A stretch of 52,992 nt of DNA from Fibrobacter sp. (GCA_012511955.1 JAAZFC010000100.1:1-52992); one strand, 5' to 3'. Counted from the first letter of the stretch, positions 17,862 to 27,297 are shown. The notes: generated from the sequence alone by a model not told the origin. Made by a program: numbers and translations.

Positions 17862-18845
17862 ATGAAGAAACTTTCCATCTTAATGGTAAATTATAACGGA
17901 CTAGAGCATTTAGCAGAGTGTTTTGGCTCTATTTTTGCGCAAATTGGCGATGCTACAGACATAGAAGTGGTGATGATAGACAACGCCTCCCAAGACGAAT
18001 CCATAGCTTGGACTGCCGAGCATTATCCCCAGGTTAAAGTCGTAGCCAGCGACCAAAATTTAGGTTTTGCCGAAGGCAACAATTTTGGTGCGCAATTCTG
18101 CTCAGGAGAATGGCTGTTTTTGCTAAACAATGACACAGTTTTAGCCGAGAATTGCTTGGCAGAATTGCGCAAAGCTGTGGCGAGCTACCCTGGGCATATT
18201 TTAGCCTGCATGATGCTAAACTACCACGACCGCAACTTGGTGGATAGCGCTGGGGATTATTTCTACCGCAGCGGACCTAGCTTTTCGCGGCGCAATATTT
18301 CTGCCCAACACCCTACTTTTGCAAATGATTCCCCGGTTTTTTCCGCCTGTGGCGGCGCTTTGGTCATTGAAAAAAGCTTATTTGAGCATTTGCAAGGCTT
18401 TGACGAAGATTTATTTTTGAATTTCGAAGATATGGACCTATGTATGCGGGCACGGGCCCAGGGCAATGAGATTATGCTTGTTCCCCACGCCCAAATTTTG
18501 CACAAGGGTTCTGCCACCATTGGGCACTACACTCGCACTTCGGTGTATTATTCCGTGCGCAATCAATTTTTGGTGCGCGTCAAAAACTACCCCTGGACGG
18601 TTTTATTGCGCTGCACTCCTGGGCATATTTTTACCGCTAGCTTGGCTCTGCTCAAAATCATTAAAAATGGAGCTTTTAAATGGTGGATACAGGCTCGCCG
18701 TGATCAAATTAAAATGCTTCCCCGCTTTGTGGGCAAAAGAAAGCACAATCCCATATTAGCTGCCCCAGAATTTCGAAATTGGCTACGCCCCAACTGGCTT
18801 GGCGATTACTGGAAGCGCACTAGGGGCAAGACTTTGGAGCCTTAA
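17862..18845 (+). CDS. Glycosyltransferase family 2 (rhamnosyltransferase-like)
   Basis: Transfers a sugar from a nucleotide donor to a growing glycan. I start at the ATG at 17862, where the GT-A fold begins (KKLSILMVNYNGLE); the longer frame to 17796 adds residues outside the family. Motifs are 'VVMIDNASQDES', 'ASDQNLGFAEGNNFG', the metal-binding-type LLNNDTVL, then FSACGGALVIEK and GFDEDLFLNFEDMDLCMRA, all typical of WcaA/rhamnosyltransferase-like GT2 enzymes. The C-terminus is basic and may be membrane-peripheral. Divergent from a flippase gene, it is likely part of the same surface-glycan pathway. Confidence 0.85.
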   Translation: MKKLSILMVNYNGLEHLAECFGSIFAQIGDATDIEVVMIDNASQDESIAWTAEHYPQVKVVASDQNLGFAEGNNFGAQFCSGEWLFLLNNDTVLAENCLAELRKAVASYPGHILACMMLNYHDRNLVDSAGDYFYRSGPSFSRRNISAQHPTFANDSPVFSACGGALVIEKSLFEHLQGFDEDLFLNFEDMDLCMRARAQGNEIMLVPHAQILHKGSATIGHYTRTSVYYSVRNQFLVRVKNYPWTVLLRCTPGHIFTASLALLKIIKNGAFKWWIQARRDQIKMLPRFVGKRKHNPILAAPEFRNWLRPNWLGDYWKRTRGKTLEP

Positions 18846-18865
18846 CGGCCCTAGATACCCTTAAC

Positions 18866-18886
18866 GGGAGCTTAATACTCCCTTTT
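18866..18886 (+). terminator. Intrinsic terminator after the glycosyltransferase
   Basis: GGGAG (18866-18870) and CTCCC (18878-18882) pair around a 7-base loop, followed by TTTT. It overlaps the last codons of the convergent gene ending at 18872. Confidence 0.5.
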
Positions 18887-20092
18887 AGTGTCACGAACTA
18901 CAAACCCAGATCCCACATTTATGTAATGCATATTCCCCGACATACCGGGATATTTTGGTGCAAATTGTGGCACACTATAGCCATATCTAATGCGTAAAAA
19001 CTTAAAGCTTGTTACAGGCTCATGCTTAAATGAGCTTTTAAATCTAAACTTGATATCTAAATTAGCTCCCAAAATATAAGCAGTGGTCGCTCTTAGTTCG
19101 AACTCCTCTAATTCGGACTTTATGGGATTTGGGAGTATTTCTTGACTACCGATGCCCGCAAAAGGGGTGATTTTAAACCAATTGCCGTCGTATAAGGTAT
19201 AGCCTAAGGACATTTCTAAAAGAGACACATTATTTTTTGAGCCCTTTTCCCAAACCCCCAAAGCGTAGGGCTTAGCTTTTTTAGTTTTACTATTATAGCT
19301 AGTAAAAAGCCTCAAATAGAGCGCTAAATTTCTCCTATAAACATCAGCAACAAACCCAAATAAAAGTATAGGGTTAGTATATTCTTTCTGCAAATTCCCC
19401 GTCAATATACCACCACCACTAAAGAGCCCCATGCCCCACCCCCAAGTTTCTGGCACTTGTTTATTTCTAATATGACTGCGCACAAAAGTTTCGAATTTAC
19501 TCTGGGGAAACTCTTTTAAAAACTCATCCACACGCTCATTAAATGTTTGCTGCAAATAAGGATCAGGCCTGTTTGGAGCTAAAATCCAGTCTAAAAATAA
19601 AAGCAAAAATGTTTGTTCTTCAAAATTCAAAGCCGACCTTTGAATCTGTTTTTGTAACTGTTCTTTACTTTCCTCAGTGGATTTTAATAAATTATTGTAC
19701 AGTAAATCTTGGGAGGGATGTTGAAAAAGCGAATACTTTAGGCGATTTGCTTCATTATCATATTTTTGTAAGGCAGGGAGCAAATGCTCGTATTCCTCAG
19801 TCCAAAGCCACAATAGATGAAGTTCATTAGTATGAAAAGATAAGTACAGTTTATCCTCTAATTCCAGCAAATAATCCTTAACTTCCCTAACCGCCTGCAA
19901 ATCTCCCTCCAAAAACTTGGCTAAGAGCAACTTTCTCCCTTTAAATATCTGCGGGGGTTTGACTTCTTCGAAGTTAAGAATTTGCGATTCAATGCTCTCT
20001 TCTATTAGTAGCTCCTCTATGACCTCATTTTCGGCAAAGAGCAGATTAAAAGCCAGCAATATGCATAGTATAACTGGTAGTTTTTTAGCCAT
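18872..20092 (-). CDS. Hypothetical exported protein, probable envelope/outer-membrane location
   Basis: Family not recognised. A signal peptide (1-20, ending LLFA) is followed by an acidic segment (EVIEELLIEESIESQ) and a helical, TPR-like region to about residue 210 with many Leu/Glu/Gln residues. From about 215 to the end the sequence is glycine- and aromatic-rich with alternating polarity ('WGWGMGLFSGGGILTGN', 'LSLEMSLGYTL'-like strands), as in a small outer-membrane barrel. The last strand, 'YINVGSGFVVRDTKREY', does not end in the classic C-terminal Phe. It lies 21 bases downstream of the DUF349 gene, so the two may share a transcript. Confidence 0.6.
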   Translation of the reverse strand: MAKKLPVILCILLAFNLLFAENEVIEELLIEESIESQILNFEEVKPPQIFKGRKLLLAKFLEGDLQAVREVKDYLLELEDKLYLSFHTNELHLLWLWTEEYEHLLPALQKYDNEANRLKYSLFQHPSQDLLYNNLLKSTEESKEQLQKQIQRSALNFEEQTFLLLFLDWILAPNRPDPYLQQTFNERVDEFLKEFPQSKFETFVRSHIRNKQVPETWGWGMGLFSGGGILTGNLQKEYTNPILLFGFVADVYRRNLALYLRLFTSYNSKTKKAKPYALGVWEKGSKNNVSLLEMSLGYTLYDGNWFKITPFAGIGSQEILPNPIKSELEEFELRATTAYILGANLDIKFRFKSSFKHEPVTSFKFLRIRYGYSVPQFAPKYPGMSGNMHYINVGSGFVVRDTKREY

Positions 20093-20113
20093 GGTTAATT
20101 CGCAAATGGAGAA

Positions 20114-22981
20114 TTATTCCCCACCCTCGTTGGATTTAGTGTTTTTATCGCCCCGCACGGCTGCAAAAGCGGCGTCGCAGGCTTTATTAAAGCGCTTCCA
20201 CACGCGGTCAGAATGACGGCGTGGCACAGAGCCCACTTCGCGCCACAAGCGACGCAAATGTTTGATTTCATCTAAGGAACTTTCATTTAAGTCATCGGAG
20301 GCCAAAATGCGTTCCGCTTGCTCCACCAAAAGCTCTTTGCGATGCAAATTGTTGCGACGGGCTTGCTCTTGGATGTCCAGTTGATCGCGGCGCGCAGTGA
20401 AAAAAGCATCGCAAGCATCACGAAATTCTTTGAAAAGCTCTTGCTCTCCGGCTCCTGAACGGCCAACATCTTTCCATTCGCCTTGCAAATTACGCACCAA
20501 AGTCGCTGTTTGGCTAGCCCCCGCATCATCTATGGATTCGCGGACTTTTTCAATCATGGCTTTTTTAGTCAAACTGCGATTTTCAAGTTCTGTGGCTAAT
20601 TCTTCATCTAATTCGGCGCGAGCTTGTAAAAAATCATCGGTGATTTTGCTAAATCTATCCCAGATAGAATCCACATCATCTTTGGGAACCATGCCTATTT
20701 CGTTCCATTCATTTTCTATGGCTTCTACAGTAGCAACCACCTCGGGATTAGCAGCATCTAAATCCATATTCTCCAATTTTTCACATAATTCTTGCTTTTT
20801 AAGCAGATTTTCTTCTTTTTCTTGGTCTAAAGTTTCATAATAAGCTCGTTTGTTATCAAAAAACTTATCACAAGCGGAGCGAAAGCGAGTCCAAATCTCT
20901 TCGGAATTAGCCCGGGGAACCGGTCCAATTTCCTTCCATTTCTTTTGTAAATTGCGCAACAATCTTGTAGTTCCATTCCAATCTTCAGAGTCTTGAACGG
21001 CTTCGGCTTGTTCGCATAGGGATATTTTTTCCGTCAAATTTTCTTGGCGACTTTCATCTTCTTCTGACAAATATTCTTTATGATTTTTAAAGAATATATC
21101 GCAAGCTGTGCGAAACCTTCCCCACAGTTCTTGTTTTTGTTCTCGAGGCACGGAGCCTATTTCTTTCCACTCTTTTTGTAAAGCTTGGACCTCACGGGAT
21201 TTTTCCCGCCAATTAACTTCGCCTTCTTCGTTATTAATAGCTTCCACTCGTTCACAAAGAGCTATTTTCTTAGCTAAGTTTTCTTCGCGTTCTACTTCTA
21301 ATTCCACAAAATACTCTTTAAACTTTTCTGCAACTTGGTCACAGGCATCTTTATATTGATCCCAATAATCTTGTAATTTATTTTGGGAAATATAGCCTGC
21401 ATCTCTCCAGGCTTGTTGCAAACTGCGCAATTTAGGCACCGCTTCACTACCATCTTCTAAGTTTAGCAGTTCTTTGATAGATTCAATAATGGTATCGCGC
21501 TCTTGTTCATTACGCCAAAACTCCCATTCTTTCATTTCTTCGAACTTAGCTGTAGCTGCTCTATATTCATGCCAAAGATCTTGGAAAGCGAACTTATCTT
21601 CGCCCACAGTATCGCGCCATTCATTGGAAATTTCCCGTAATTTTATGGATATTTCTTTGAAATCTTGTTTTTCATCTATGGCTTTTACTTGGGAGATCAA
21701 ATCTTGTAATTTTGCGCTTTGTTCTGCTATTTCTTGTTCCCGAGCTTGGGCGTATTTTTGCAAAAGTTCTTGTACACTATCTTGTAGGGAGGTGAATTTT
21801 TGTTGTTCGGGGTCTTCGCCTTCTAAAACAGGAAGTTTTTCCCACTCAGCTATTAATTTTTGAATTTGCTTACCCGCAACTTCCAAATCTTCGGATTTTT
21901 GCAGCTGTTCCATTTGCGTTAAAATTTGACTACGCCATTCCGTCATTTTTTCTTCGTTTTGGCGAGCTGCACGCATGGTTTCCATCTGTTCATGATAATT
22001 ACGCAAATATTCATTGAACTTTTTGGCCAAGGCGGTATTTTCAGCCCCTTTAAGCTCTTCCCAGCGAGTTTGTAAATCTTTGACTTCAGATTCACGGCCT
22101 AAAACAGTACCGCTAACTATACCTTTAAAGCTCTCAACTAAGTCTTTTTGAGCCGCTAGTTGCTCAGCCTTTTCCGCTTGTCTTTTTTCTTCTTGGGCTA
22201 GCTCGGCAATTTCAGTTTCTAAACGGTCTTGAAATAGCCCCACTAAATCATCAAATTCACCTTGTAATTCTCCCATTCCCAAAGCCGTGGCATTTTTTTG
22301 CATTTCCGCAAATTCTTCTTGCACATCAACTAAGGATTTCTTTTCTAATAAACGTTGAGCATGGGAAATCACCGCTTGTTGTTTCTGTAATTCTAGCGCT
22401 TCATTTTCTTCGGTTTCATCGACTTCGGGCTTCAATTGGCTATGGGCAAATTGACGCACTTTTACATGGCGAGAATTATCCGCAACTTCTTGTAAAGCTG
22501 TGGAACTCTCTAACATTTCCACTGCAGCCAAAGCCACAGTCTCACTTTCATCGCGCAAGGCCACAAAACTCAAAGTGCTGTTTTTAGGAGACAGTTTCAA
22601 CAACTCATGGCGCAGATCTTCGGAACGGGCATTACGCAAAAGATCGTCCAATTGCACAGCACCTTCTAAATCAGCTAACATGGTGCGATATTCCGAACAC
22701 AATTCCCCTTCAAAATTGCGCAAAACCTTGGCATATTCTTCTTGTACTTTTTGCAAAGCTATTTCGCGGATTTCAGCATCTTCATCATTTAATAACTTGC
22801 GTAACACATCGATGCGATTAAGTTTTTGCACCGCTACGCGGCGAACTTCAACTTCAGCATCTTTTTCTATTACTTCTATGAAAATTTCTTGTTGGCTGGC
22901 ATCTAAATTGCGAATGGCATTTATGCGAATAGTTGGATTAGAATGTCTCCATTTCGGGCGAAAAAAATCAAGTAGGCTCAT
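20114..22981 (-). CDS. Large DUF349 multi-repeat protein with N-terminal HEAT-like repeats
   Basis: GGAG lies six bases before the ATG at 22981, which I prefer over the in-frame TTG four codons upstream. Residues about 1-190 contain HEAT-like repeats with the pattern 'xxIRxxALxKL'. The remainder is a long, highly charged alpha-helical array of at least seven DUF349 units of about 75-80 residues, each with W-K-E-I-G-x-V-P followed by L-W-x-R-F-R-x-A-C-D-x-F-F. DUF349 proteins are known in several bacterial phyla without a firm function. No signal peptide is seen, so it is cytoplasmic. It may be a scaffold or nucleic-acid-associated protein; divergent transcription from priA is suggestive only. 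Confidence 0.8.
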   Translation of the reverse strand: MSLLDFFRPKWRHSNPTIRINAIRNLDASQQEIFIEVIEKDAEVEVRRVAVQKLNRIDVLRKLLNDEDAEIREIALQKVQEEYAKVLRNFEGELCSEYRTMLADLEGAVQLDDLLRNARSEDLRHELLKLSPKNSTLSFVALRDESETVALAAVEMLESSTALQEVADNSRHVKVRQFAHSQLKPEVDETEENEALELQKQQAVISHAQRLLEKKSLVDVQEEFAEMQKNATALGMGELQGEFDDLVGLFQDRLETEIAELAQEEKRQAEKAEQLAAQKDLVESFKGIVSGTVLGRESEVKDLQTRWEELKGAENTALAKKFNEYLRNYHEQMETMRAARQNEEKMTEWRSQILTQMEQLQKSEDLEVAGKQIQKLIAEWEKLPVLEGEDPEQQKFTSLQDSVQELLQKYAQAREQEIAEQSAKLQDLISQVKAIDEKQDFKEISIKLREISNEWRDTVGEDKFAFQDLWHEYRAATAKFEEMKEWEFWRNEQERDTIIESIKELLNLEDGSEAVPKLRSLQQAWRDAGYISQNKLQDYWDQYKDACDQVAEKFKEYFVELEVEREENLAKKIALCERVEAINNEEGEVNWREKSREVQALQKEWKEIGSVPREQKQELWGRFRTACDIFFKNHKEYLSEEDESRQENLTEKISLCEQAEAVQDSEDWNGTTRLLRNLQKKWKEIGPVPRANSEEIWTRFRSACDKFFDNKRAYYETLDQEKEENLLKKQELCEKLENMDLDAANPEVVATVEAIENEWNEIGMVPKDDVDSIWDRFSKITDDFLQARAELDEELATELENRSLTKKAMIEKVRESIDDAGASQTATLVRNLQGEWKDVGRSGAGEQELFKEFRDACDAFFTARRDQLDIQEQARRNNLHRKELLVEQAERILASDDLNESSLDEIKHLRRLWREVGSVPRRHSDRVWKRFNKACDAAFAAVRGDKNTKSNEGGE

Positions 22982-23080
22982 ATAAAACTCCAATGTAATA
23001 CAAACCCTCTTCTCTTCAGAGAAAAGGACTATGTATAGATAATCTAATAAATACCACGCATAAAATGCTATTATTTTACG
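22982..23080. promoter_or_regulatory. Divergent promoter region between DUF349 gene and priA
   Basis: This 99-bp AT-rich gap must hold the start signals of two divergent genes. CTCTTCTCTTCAGAGAAAAG around 23009-23028 contains a short inverted repeat (CTCTTC/CTGAAGAG-like). No clear -35/-10 pair stands out. Confidence 0.3.
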
Positions 23081-25099
23081 GTGAAAACTGATTTCTCGTT
23101 ATTTGTAGAGCTTTTAATCCACTCCGGATTCCCCGAAATTTTAACTTATGGCTTAAAAAAAGAGCAAAACTTAGAAGTGGGGCACTGGGTTTGGGTGTCA
23201 TTGGGGCGACGGGCTAAGCCACAATTAGCATTAATTATTAATATACACGATAAAAAGCCTCCTTTTAAGGTAAAAGGAGTGGAGGCGCATCCGGCAAATT
23301 TTAAGCTTTGCCCCGTGAGTCTAGAAAATCTTTTATGGACCGCAAAATATTACTGCACTCCCCCGGGAATTGTTTTGCAATCAACCTTGGCTAAGGAATT
23401 TCCTCGCTATTTAGAGCATTTATACAATCCTCCAAAGCGGAAATTGCGCACTTTTAGCCCCGATTGTGATAATCCCCAAGCACCGCCTCCGTTGAACTTA
23501 GAGCAGCAGGCTGCGGTGGAAAAGATTTCTCCCCTACTTGCTGGCGATGGTTTTAGAGGGGTTTTGCTCCATGGCGTTACGGGAAGTGGCAAAACTCGGG
23601 TTTATGTGGAGCTGGTGCGCCAGCATTTGGAACAACAGGGCAAAGTGTTGATTTTAGTGCCCGAAATTGCTCTTACTCCTCAAACTAGAGATAATTTTCA
23701 GCGTTATTTAGGCGAGCCGGTGTATTTGTACCATTCTAATTTGTCGGCGCCAGAAAAAAGAGCCACTTGGCTGGCTTTGCTAAAAGATGAAGCGCGCATT
23801 GTGTTGGGTACTCGCAGCGCTATTTTTGCCCCGAACTTAAATCCTTCTTTAATAATTATAGATGAAGAACATGATGGTTCTTATAAGCAACAAGATCCTG
23901 CGCCGCGTTATCACTGCAGAGAGTTGGCTTTTCATCACGCTTACAAGCACGGGGCTTTGGTGGTTTTAGGGTCAGCCACTCCCTCTTTAGAGAGTTATCA
24001 GTTGGCAAAACAGGGGCAATTGCACTTGGTGGAGCTAAAAAAACGCGCTTTAAACACTCCTTTGCCCGAAATTCAGGTGGTGGACTTGATGGCCCAAGCT
24101 AAACAGGATAAAAATTTGACTTTAAGTCCTATTTTGCGAGAAACTTTGACTGAGCATTTGCTGCAAGGAAATCAGGCTATTATTTTGCATAATAGACGGG
24201 GTTTTGCCACTTCGCGCCAATGTTTAAATTGTGGCGAGATTTTGCAATGTGAGCAATGCCAGGTGCCGGTGGTATGGCATAAACAGCATCACGGTTTGCT
24301 GTGTCATTATTGTAATCGCATTTATAAATTGGAAAATCCTTGCTCTTGTGGTTGCGAAGAATTTGAGATGGGGGGCGCGGCTATTGAGCAGGTAGAAGAA
24401 GAAATAAGGCAATGGATTCCCCAAGCTAAGGTTTTGCGCATGGATAGAGATACGGTGGCGAGGATTGGCGCCAGCGAAAAATTGCTCAATGCTTTTCGCC
24501 AGGGGGAATACAATGTGCTGCTGGGCACGCAAATGGTGGCCAAGGGCCACGATTTTCCCCAGGTGCAATTGGTGGGAGTGATTTCCGCAGACCTGGGGGC
24601 CGCCCTGCCGGATTTCCGCAGCAGCGAGCGGTTGTTTCAGTTGTTGACCCAGGTGGCAGGCCGGGCGGGGCGCGCCCAACAAGGCGGCGAGGTGATTTTG
24701 CAGACGCGCAATCCCCAAAACCCCGTTTTGCAATACGCTTTGCAGCACGATTACCCCGCTTTTGCCAATTATGAGCTGCCTTTGCGCCAAGAACTGCAGT
24801 ATCCGCCTTTTAAAAAGCTTTTGGCCATAGAGATTGCTGGGAAAAACTTGGATCGAGTGGAAAAGCTTTGCAGTTATTGGCAACAAGTTTTAGCAAAGCA
24901 AAAAGACATCGAAGCTTTGGGCCCCGCCGAAGCTTTTATTGCGGTGATTAAAGGTATGCACCGCCGGCATTTTTTGCTGAAAGGCGATAATACGCAAATA
25001 TTGCGCCATATTAGCGAAAATCTGCAAAAAACCACCCCCGAAGCTATGCAAAAAGGCTTAAATATCCGCTTTGATATCGACCCCATGGGATTTGTGTAG
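23081..25099 (+). CDS. priA: Primosomal protein N' (replication restart helicase PriA)
   Basis: Reloads the replisome at stalled forks. It starts with GTG. Motifs in order: Walker A GVTGSGKT (about 165-172), the ILVPEIALTPQT segment, DEEHDGSYKQQ (Walker B, about 261), GSATPSLES, then a zinc-binding region with eight Cys (CLNCGEILQCEQC ... CHYC ... CSCGC), and helicase motifs 'GTQMVAKGHDFPQVQLVGV' and 'QVAGRAGRAQQGGEV'. The 672-residue length is somewhat short of E. coli PriA (732), mostly in the N-terminal DNA-binding part. The gene is followed by an accessory patch beginning with heptamer repeats. Confidence 0.95.
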   Translation: MKTDFSLFVELLIHSGFPEILTYGLKKEQNLEVGHWVWVSLGRRAKPQLALIINIHDKKPPFKVKGVEAHPANFKLCPVSLENLLWTAKYYCTPPGIVLQSTLAKEFPRYLEHLYNPPKRKLRTFSPDCDNPQAPPPLNLEQQAAVEKISPLLAGDGFRGVLLHGVTGSGKTRVYVELVRQHLEQQGKVLILVPEIALTPQTRDNFQRYLGEPVYLYHSNLSAPEKRATWLALLKDEARIVLGTRSAIFAPNLNPSLIIIDEEHDGSYKQQDPAPRYHCRELAFHHAYKHGALVVLGSATPSLESYQLAKQGQLHLVELKKRALNTPLPEIQVVDLMAQAKQDKNLTLSPILRETLTEHLLQGNQAIILHNRRGFATSRQCLNCGEILQCEQCQVPVVWHKQHHGLLCHYCNRIYKLENPCSCGCEEFEMGGAAIEQVEEEIRQWIPQAKVLRMDRDTVARIGASEKLLNAFRQGEYNVLLGTQMVAKGHDFPQVQLVGVISADLGAALPDFRSSERLFQLLTQVAGRAGRAQQGGEVILQTRNPQNPVLQYALQHDYPAFANYELPLRQELQYPPFKKLLAIEIAGKNLDRVEKLCSYWQQVLAKQKDIEALGPAEAFIAVIKGMHRRHFLLKGDNTQILRHISENLQKTTPEAMQKGLNIRFDIDPMGFV

Positions 25100-25194
25100 G
25101 TTACGACAAGCTTTTCAGAAAACGGTCATCGAGTGTTTTTACTGAAGGAATATGTTAAAGTCTGGAGTAAAAATGTATCGAGATGGAAGAAAAT
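25100..25194. other. Gene-free stretch after priA
   Basis: AT-rich sequence between priA and the heptamer array. No terminator hairpin with T-run and no gene can be seen; it marks the start of the accessory patch. Confidence 0.4.
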
Positions 25195-25229
25195 AATGGT
25201 AAATGACTAATGGTTAATGGTTAATGATA
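25195..25229. repeat. Period-7 tandem repeat (AATGGTT-like, five units)
   Basis: AATGGTA, AATGACT, AATGGTT, AATGGTT and AATGATA follow each other without gaps. A 19-base stretch, TAATGGTTAATGGTTAATG, recurs in the same orientation just upstream of thyA near 48281. The repeat runs into the start codon of the hsdS fragment. Confidence 0.8.
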
Positions 25230-25531
25230 TGATTACAGAATTGCTAAAAAATGCAAAAGTTGAGTGGAAAACCTTGGGGGAGGTTCTTGTTCGCACAAAA
25301 GGAACCAAAATTACAGCAGGGCAAATGAAAGAGTTGCATAAAGTAAATGCCCCTTTGAAGATTTTTGCGGGTGGTAAAACAGTTGCTTTCTTTGATTTTC
25401 AAGACATTCCTGCGAAAGACATAAATAGAGAACCGTCAATTATTGTAAAATCTCGAGGCATAATTGAGTTTGAATATTATGATAAACCATTTTCTCACAA
25501 AAACGAACTGTGGTCATATCATTCAAAATGA
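25217..25531 (+). pseudogene. hsdS: Type I restriction specificity subunit fragment, 3'-truncated by an IS
   Basis: The 104 residues resemble the beginning of an HsdS target-recognition domain: 'LLKNAKVEWKTLGEVLVRTKGTKIT' followed by a region ending in an FSHKNELW-like strand. A full HsdS has about 400 residues with two such domains, so only part of the first remains. The true start may be the ATG at 25229 (MITELLK). The frame is stopped by TGA made from the first three bases of the IS end. No hsdM or hsdR is present in the window, so this is a decayed remnant that cannot specify methylation. Confidence 0.65.
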
Positions 25532-25553
25532 CCTGCGCCAGGAAAACGGACAG

Positions 25554-26252
25554 TTATGCAGCCTCTTTTGTTAATTCAAAGCTAGATGGGCTGTTATAAC
25601 CTAGCTTTGAATGTCTTCGTTGAGTATTGTACCTTTCTTGCTTAAGTGAACCAAAAAAGCTTTCCACAACAGCATTGTCCCAGCATTGACCACGCCTGCT
25701 CATAGACTGTAAAATACCCCTTTCATGCAGAAATCGTTGCATTTCATTAGATGTGTATTGACAACCTTGATCTGAATGAAACATGAGCCTCCATCTACGA
25801 TAAGGGCGATTTGCTAACGCATTTTTTAACGCATTAATTGCAAGGTTTGTATCAGCTCTATTTGATATTGACCAACCCACAACTTTCCTAGAAAACAAGT
25901 CTATTACCGTTGCTAGATAAAGCCAACCTTCTTTAGTCCATAGATAGGTAATATCTCCCACCCAATAACGATTAGTTTTAGTGGCAGAAAACCTACGCTT
26001 AAGACGGTTCTTACAAACTTTGTGCTCTGGTGTCTCATTGGCCTTGGGATATGGCTTAGAACGAATTGGAATAGCACGCAAATTGTTGCTTTTCATTGCT
26101 TTAACTACTGAGTTTCGACTTGCGAAAACACCATTTTTTGCTAATTCTTCTTTGATTGAACGGTATCCATAGGTACCCAGCCAGTCATAATAGCCAGACC
26201 TACTTACTTTTAGCACTCTACACATGCTTTTAATCCTAAATTCAAAGCTCAT
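25554..26252 (-). pseudogene. IS3-family transposase OrfB with internal deletions
   Basis: The DDE catalytic triad is visible: GDITYLWT, FHSDQGCQYTS and WDNAVVESFFGSLKQE. Compared with ordinary IS3 OrfB, two blocks are missing without loss of frame. About 25-30 residues are gone between VSRSGYYDWL and TYGYRSIKEEL, and about 20-25 between SLKQER and YNTQRRHSKLGY. The reading frame continues upstream into the WIKK of the frameshift region. At 232 residues it is clearly short, and the missing helices around the catalytic Glu probably leave it inactive. Confidence 0.8.
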
Positions 26253-26488
26253 TTTTTTGATCCAGGCGTATTTCTCTTGAGCCGATCTTGTGCGAAATAC
26301 GCCGTCGCTTTTTTTATTATTGCTAGTTCCTCCTCTAACTCAGCATTTCGCTTTTTGAGCTTAGCTAGTTCGTTTTTTTCTTCAATAGCAAAGCGCAACA
26401 GCTGAAATATTGCCACTTTCCTTTGCTTTTTTCACAGCATTTTCTTTGTATTCTGGACTGTATGTCCTCTTAGACCTTTTTTATTCAT
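26249..26488 (-). pseudogene. IS3-family OrfA remnant
   Basis: The ATG at 26488 opens a frame that closes after 18 codons. One frame over, the sequence reads KRSKRTYSPEYKENAVKKAK, the typical IS3 OrfA start, so a single-base slip in the A-run is implied. After SGNISAVA the helix-turn-helix part is missing and the frame changes again. The tail NELAKLKKRNAELEEELAII is the usual leucine-zipper end of OrfA. It terminates in AAAAAAATGA, where OrfB begins. It cannot make an intact OrfA. Confidence 0.75.
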
Positions 26489-26549
26489 TTTAAACACCTC
26501 ATACTGGTAAAGATACACCAGTTGTCTGTGTCCGTAAAGCTAGCTCAGG

Positions 26550-27297
26550 TCAAGTTCTTAATAGTTCACAATCGTTTAAATATAAAGAATCGGTAACGAT
26601 GCCATCTACCCATAAATCTAAGTTACCTGACGAGCTATCCATTTTCACGCAAAAAACCTCTCCCTCATGATATTCAAAGTCTATACAACTCTCCAACCAA
26701 GCACCTTCCCCTGTAAATGAAAATTTACTGACCTCGCCCGTTTTGGTATCTAATAGCCAATGGTGAAGTTCACTGGAAATGTATCTATAAAATAAAAAAC
26801 CGCCATTTTTCCAAACCTTAGCTTCTGCTTTCCAATTAATGCCGCCACCATTAGGAGAGATAAATTTATTCACCAGTTTAGGTTTTTCTCCAATTTTCCA
26901 ATAACCATATTTACTAGCATCCTTGCTAGCAACTAATACGGTGGAATCATCGATATGCCCTTTAAACACTGTAATATATTCATCTAAAGTATCCCCCCCA
27001 ATACACTTGCTTATTACGGTAATTAACTAAATACAAGCCAGGATTCTGAGGGATAGCCTCACAACCAGAAATACCAGTCATATTGAATTTGGGGGAATGA
27101 CACACAACTTTATTGTAAAAATTTTTGTAAATAGCCAAAGAGTCATTAATTATACTTGTTAATATCGAATTGCGGTCAGTCCAAGTAACAGATCTGTTGT
27201 TACTATCACACCCCCACAGCGTCACCAATAGCAAAGCCAACACCGCTTTTGCGCCCAAACTGCGGTTTATTTTTGAGGTTTTAGCTGCTTTTTTCAT
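26550..27297 (-). pseudogene. Lipoprotein gene with G7-tract frameshift and IS-truncated 3' end
   Basis: The start at 27297 gives a long, basic N-region, a hydrophobic core and lipobox LWGC (Cys30), so this was an exported lipoprotein. The first frame ends after 105 residues (VYWGGYFR-stop). The second frame, directly downstream (26969 to 26550), continues the same kind of sequence: DTLDEYITVFKGHIDDSTVL and so on. They are joined by a run of seven G on the coding strand at 26993-26999. With six G the frames fuse into one protein of about 248 residues. The 3' end stops at TGA supplied by the IS3 end, so the original C-terminus is lost. The family is not recognised. Confidence 0.65.

Larger units (their letters stand above)
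25529..26552 (-). mobile_element. Degenerate IS3-family element
   Basis: Imperfect terminal inverted repeats bound the element: TGACCTGCGCCAGGAAAACG at 25529 and onward, and the complement of TGACCTGAGCTAGCTTTACG ending at 26552, both continuing into GACA. The transposase reads leftward as orfA/orfB with an A7 slippery run at the junction. At 1024 bp it is shorter than usual for IS3 (about 1.2-1.5 kb), because internal blocks are missing. No target duplication is visible: the flanks are TCAAAA on the left and AGTTCT on the right. The first 61 bases recur inverted at 49588-49648. Confidence 0.85.

Noticed and set aside
24224-24886. 220-codon open frame opposite priA
   Set aside because: It lies wholly within the strongly conserved priA coding sequence on the other strand, has no ribosome binding site and reads like a complement of codon-biased sequence.
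25195-25229. Short direct repeats considered as a CRISPR array
   Set aside because: Units are only 7 bases with no spacers, and no cas gene is present in the window.
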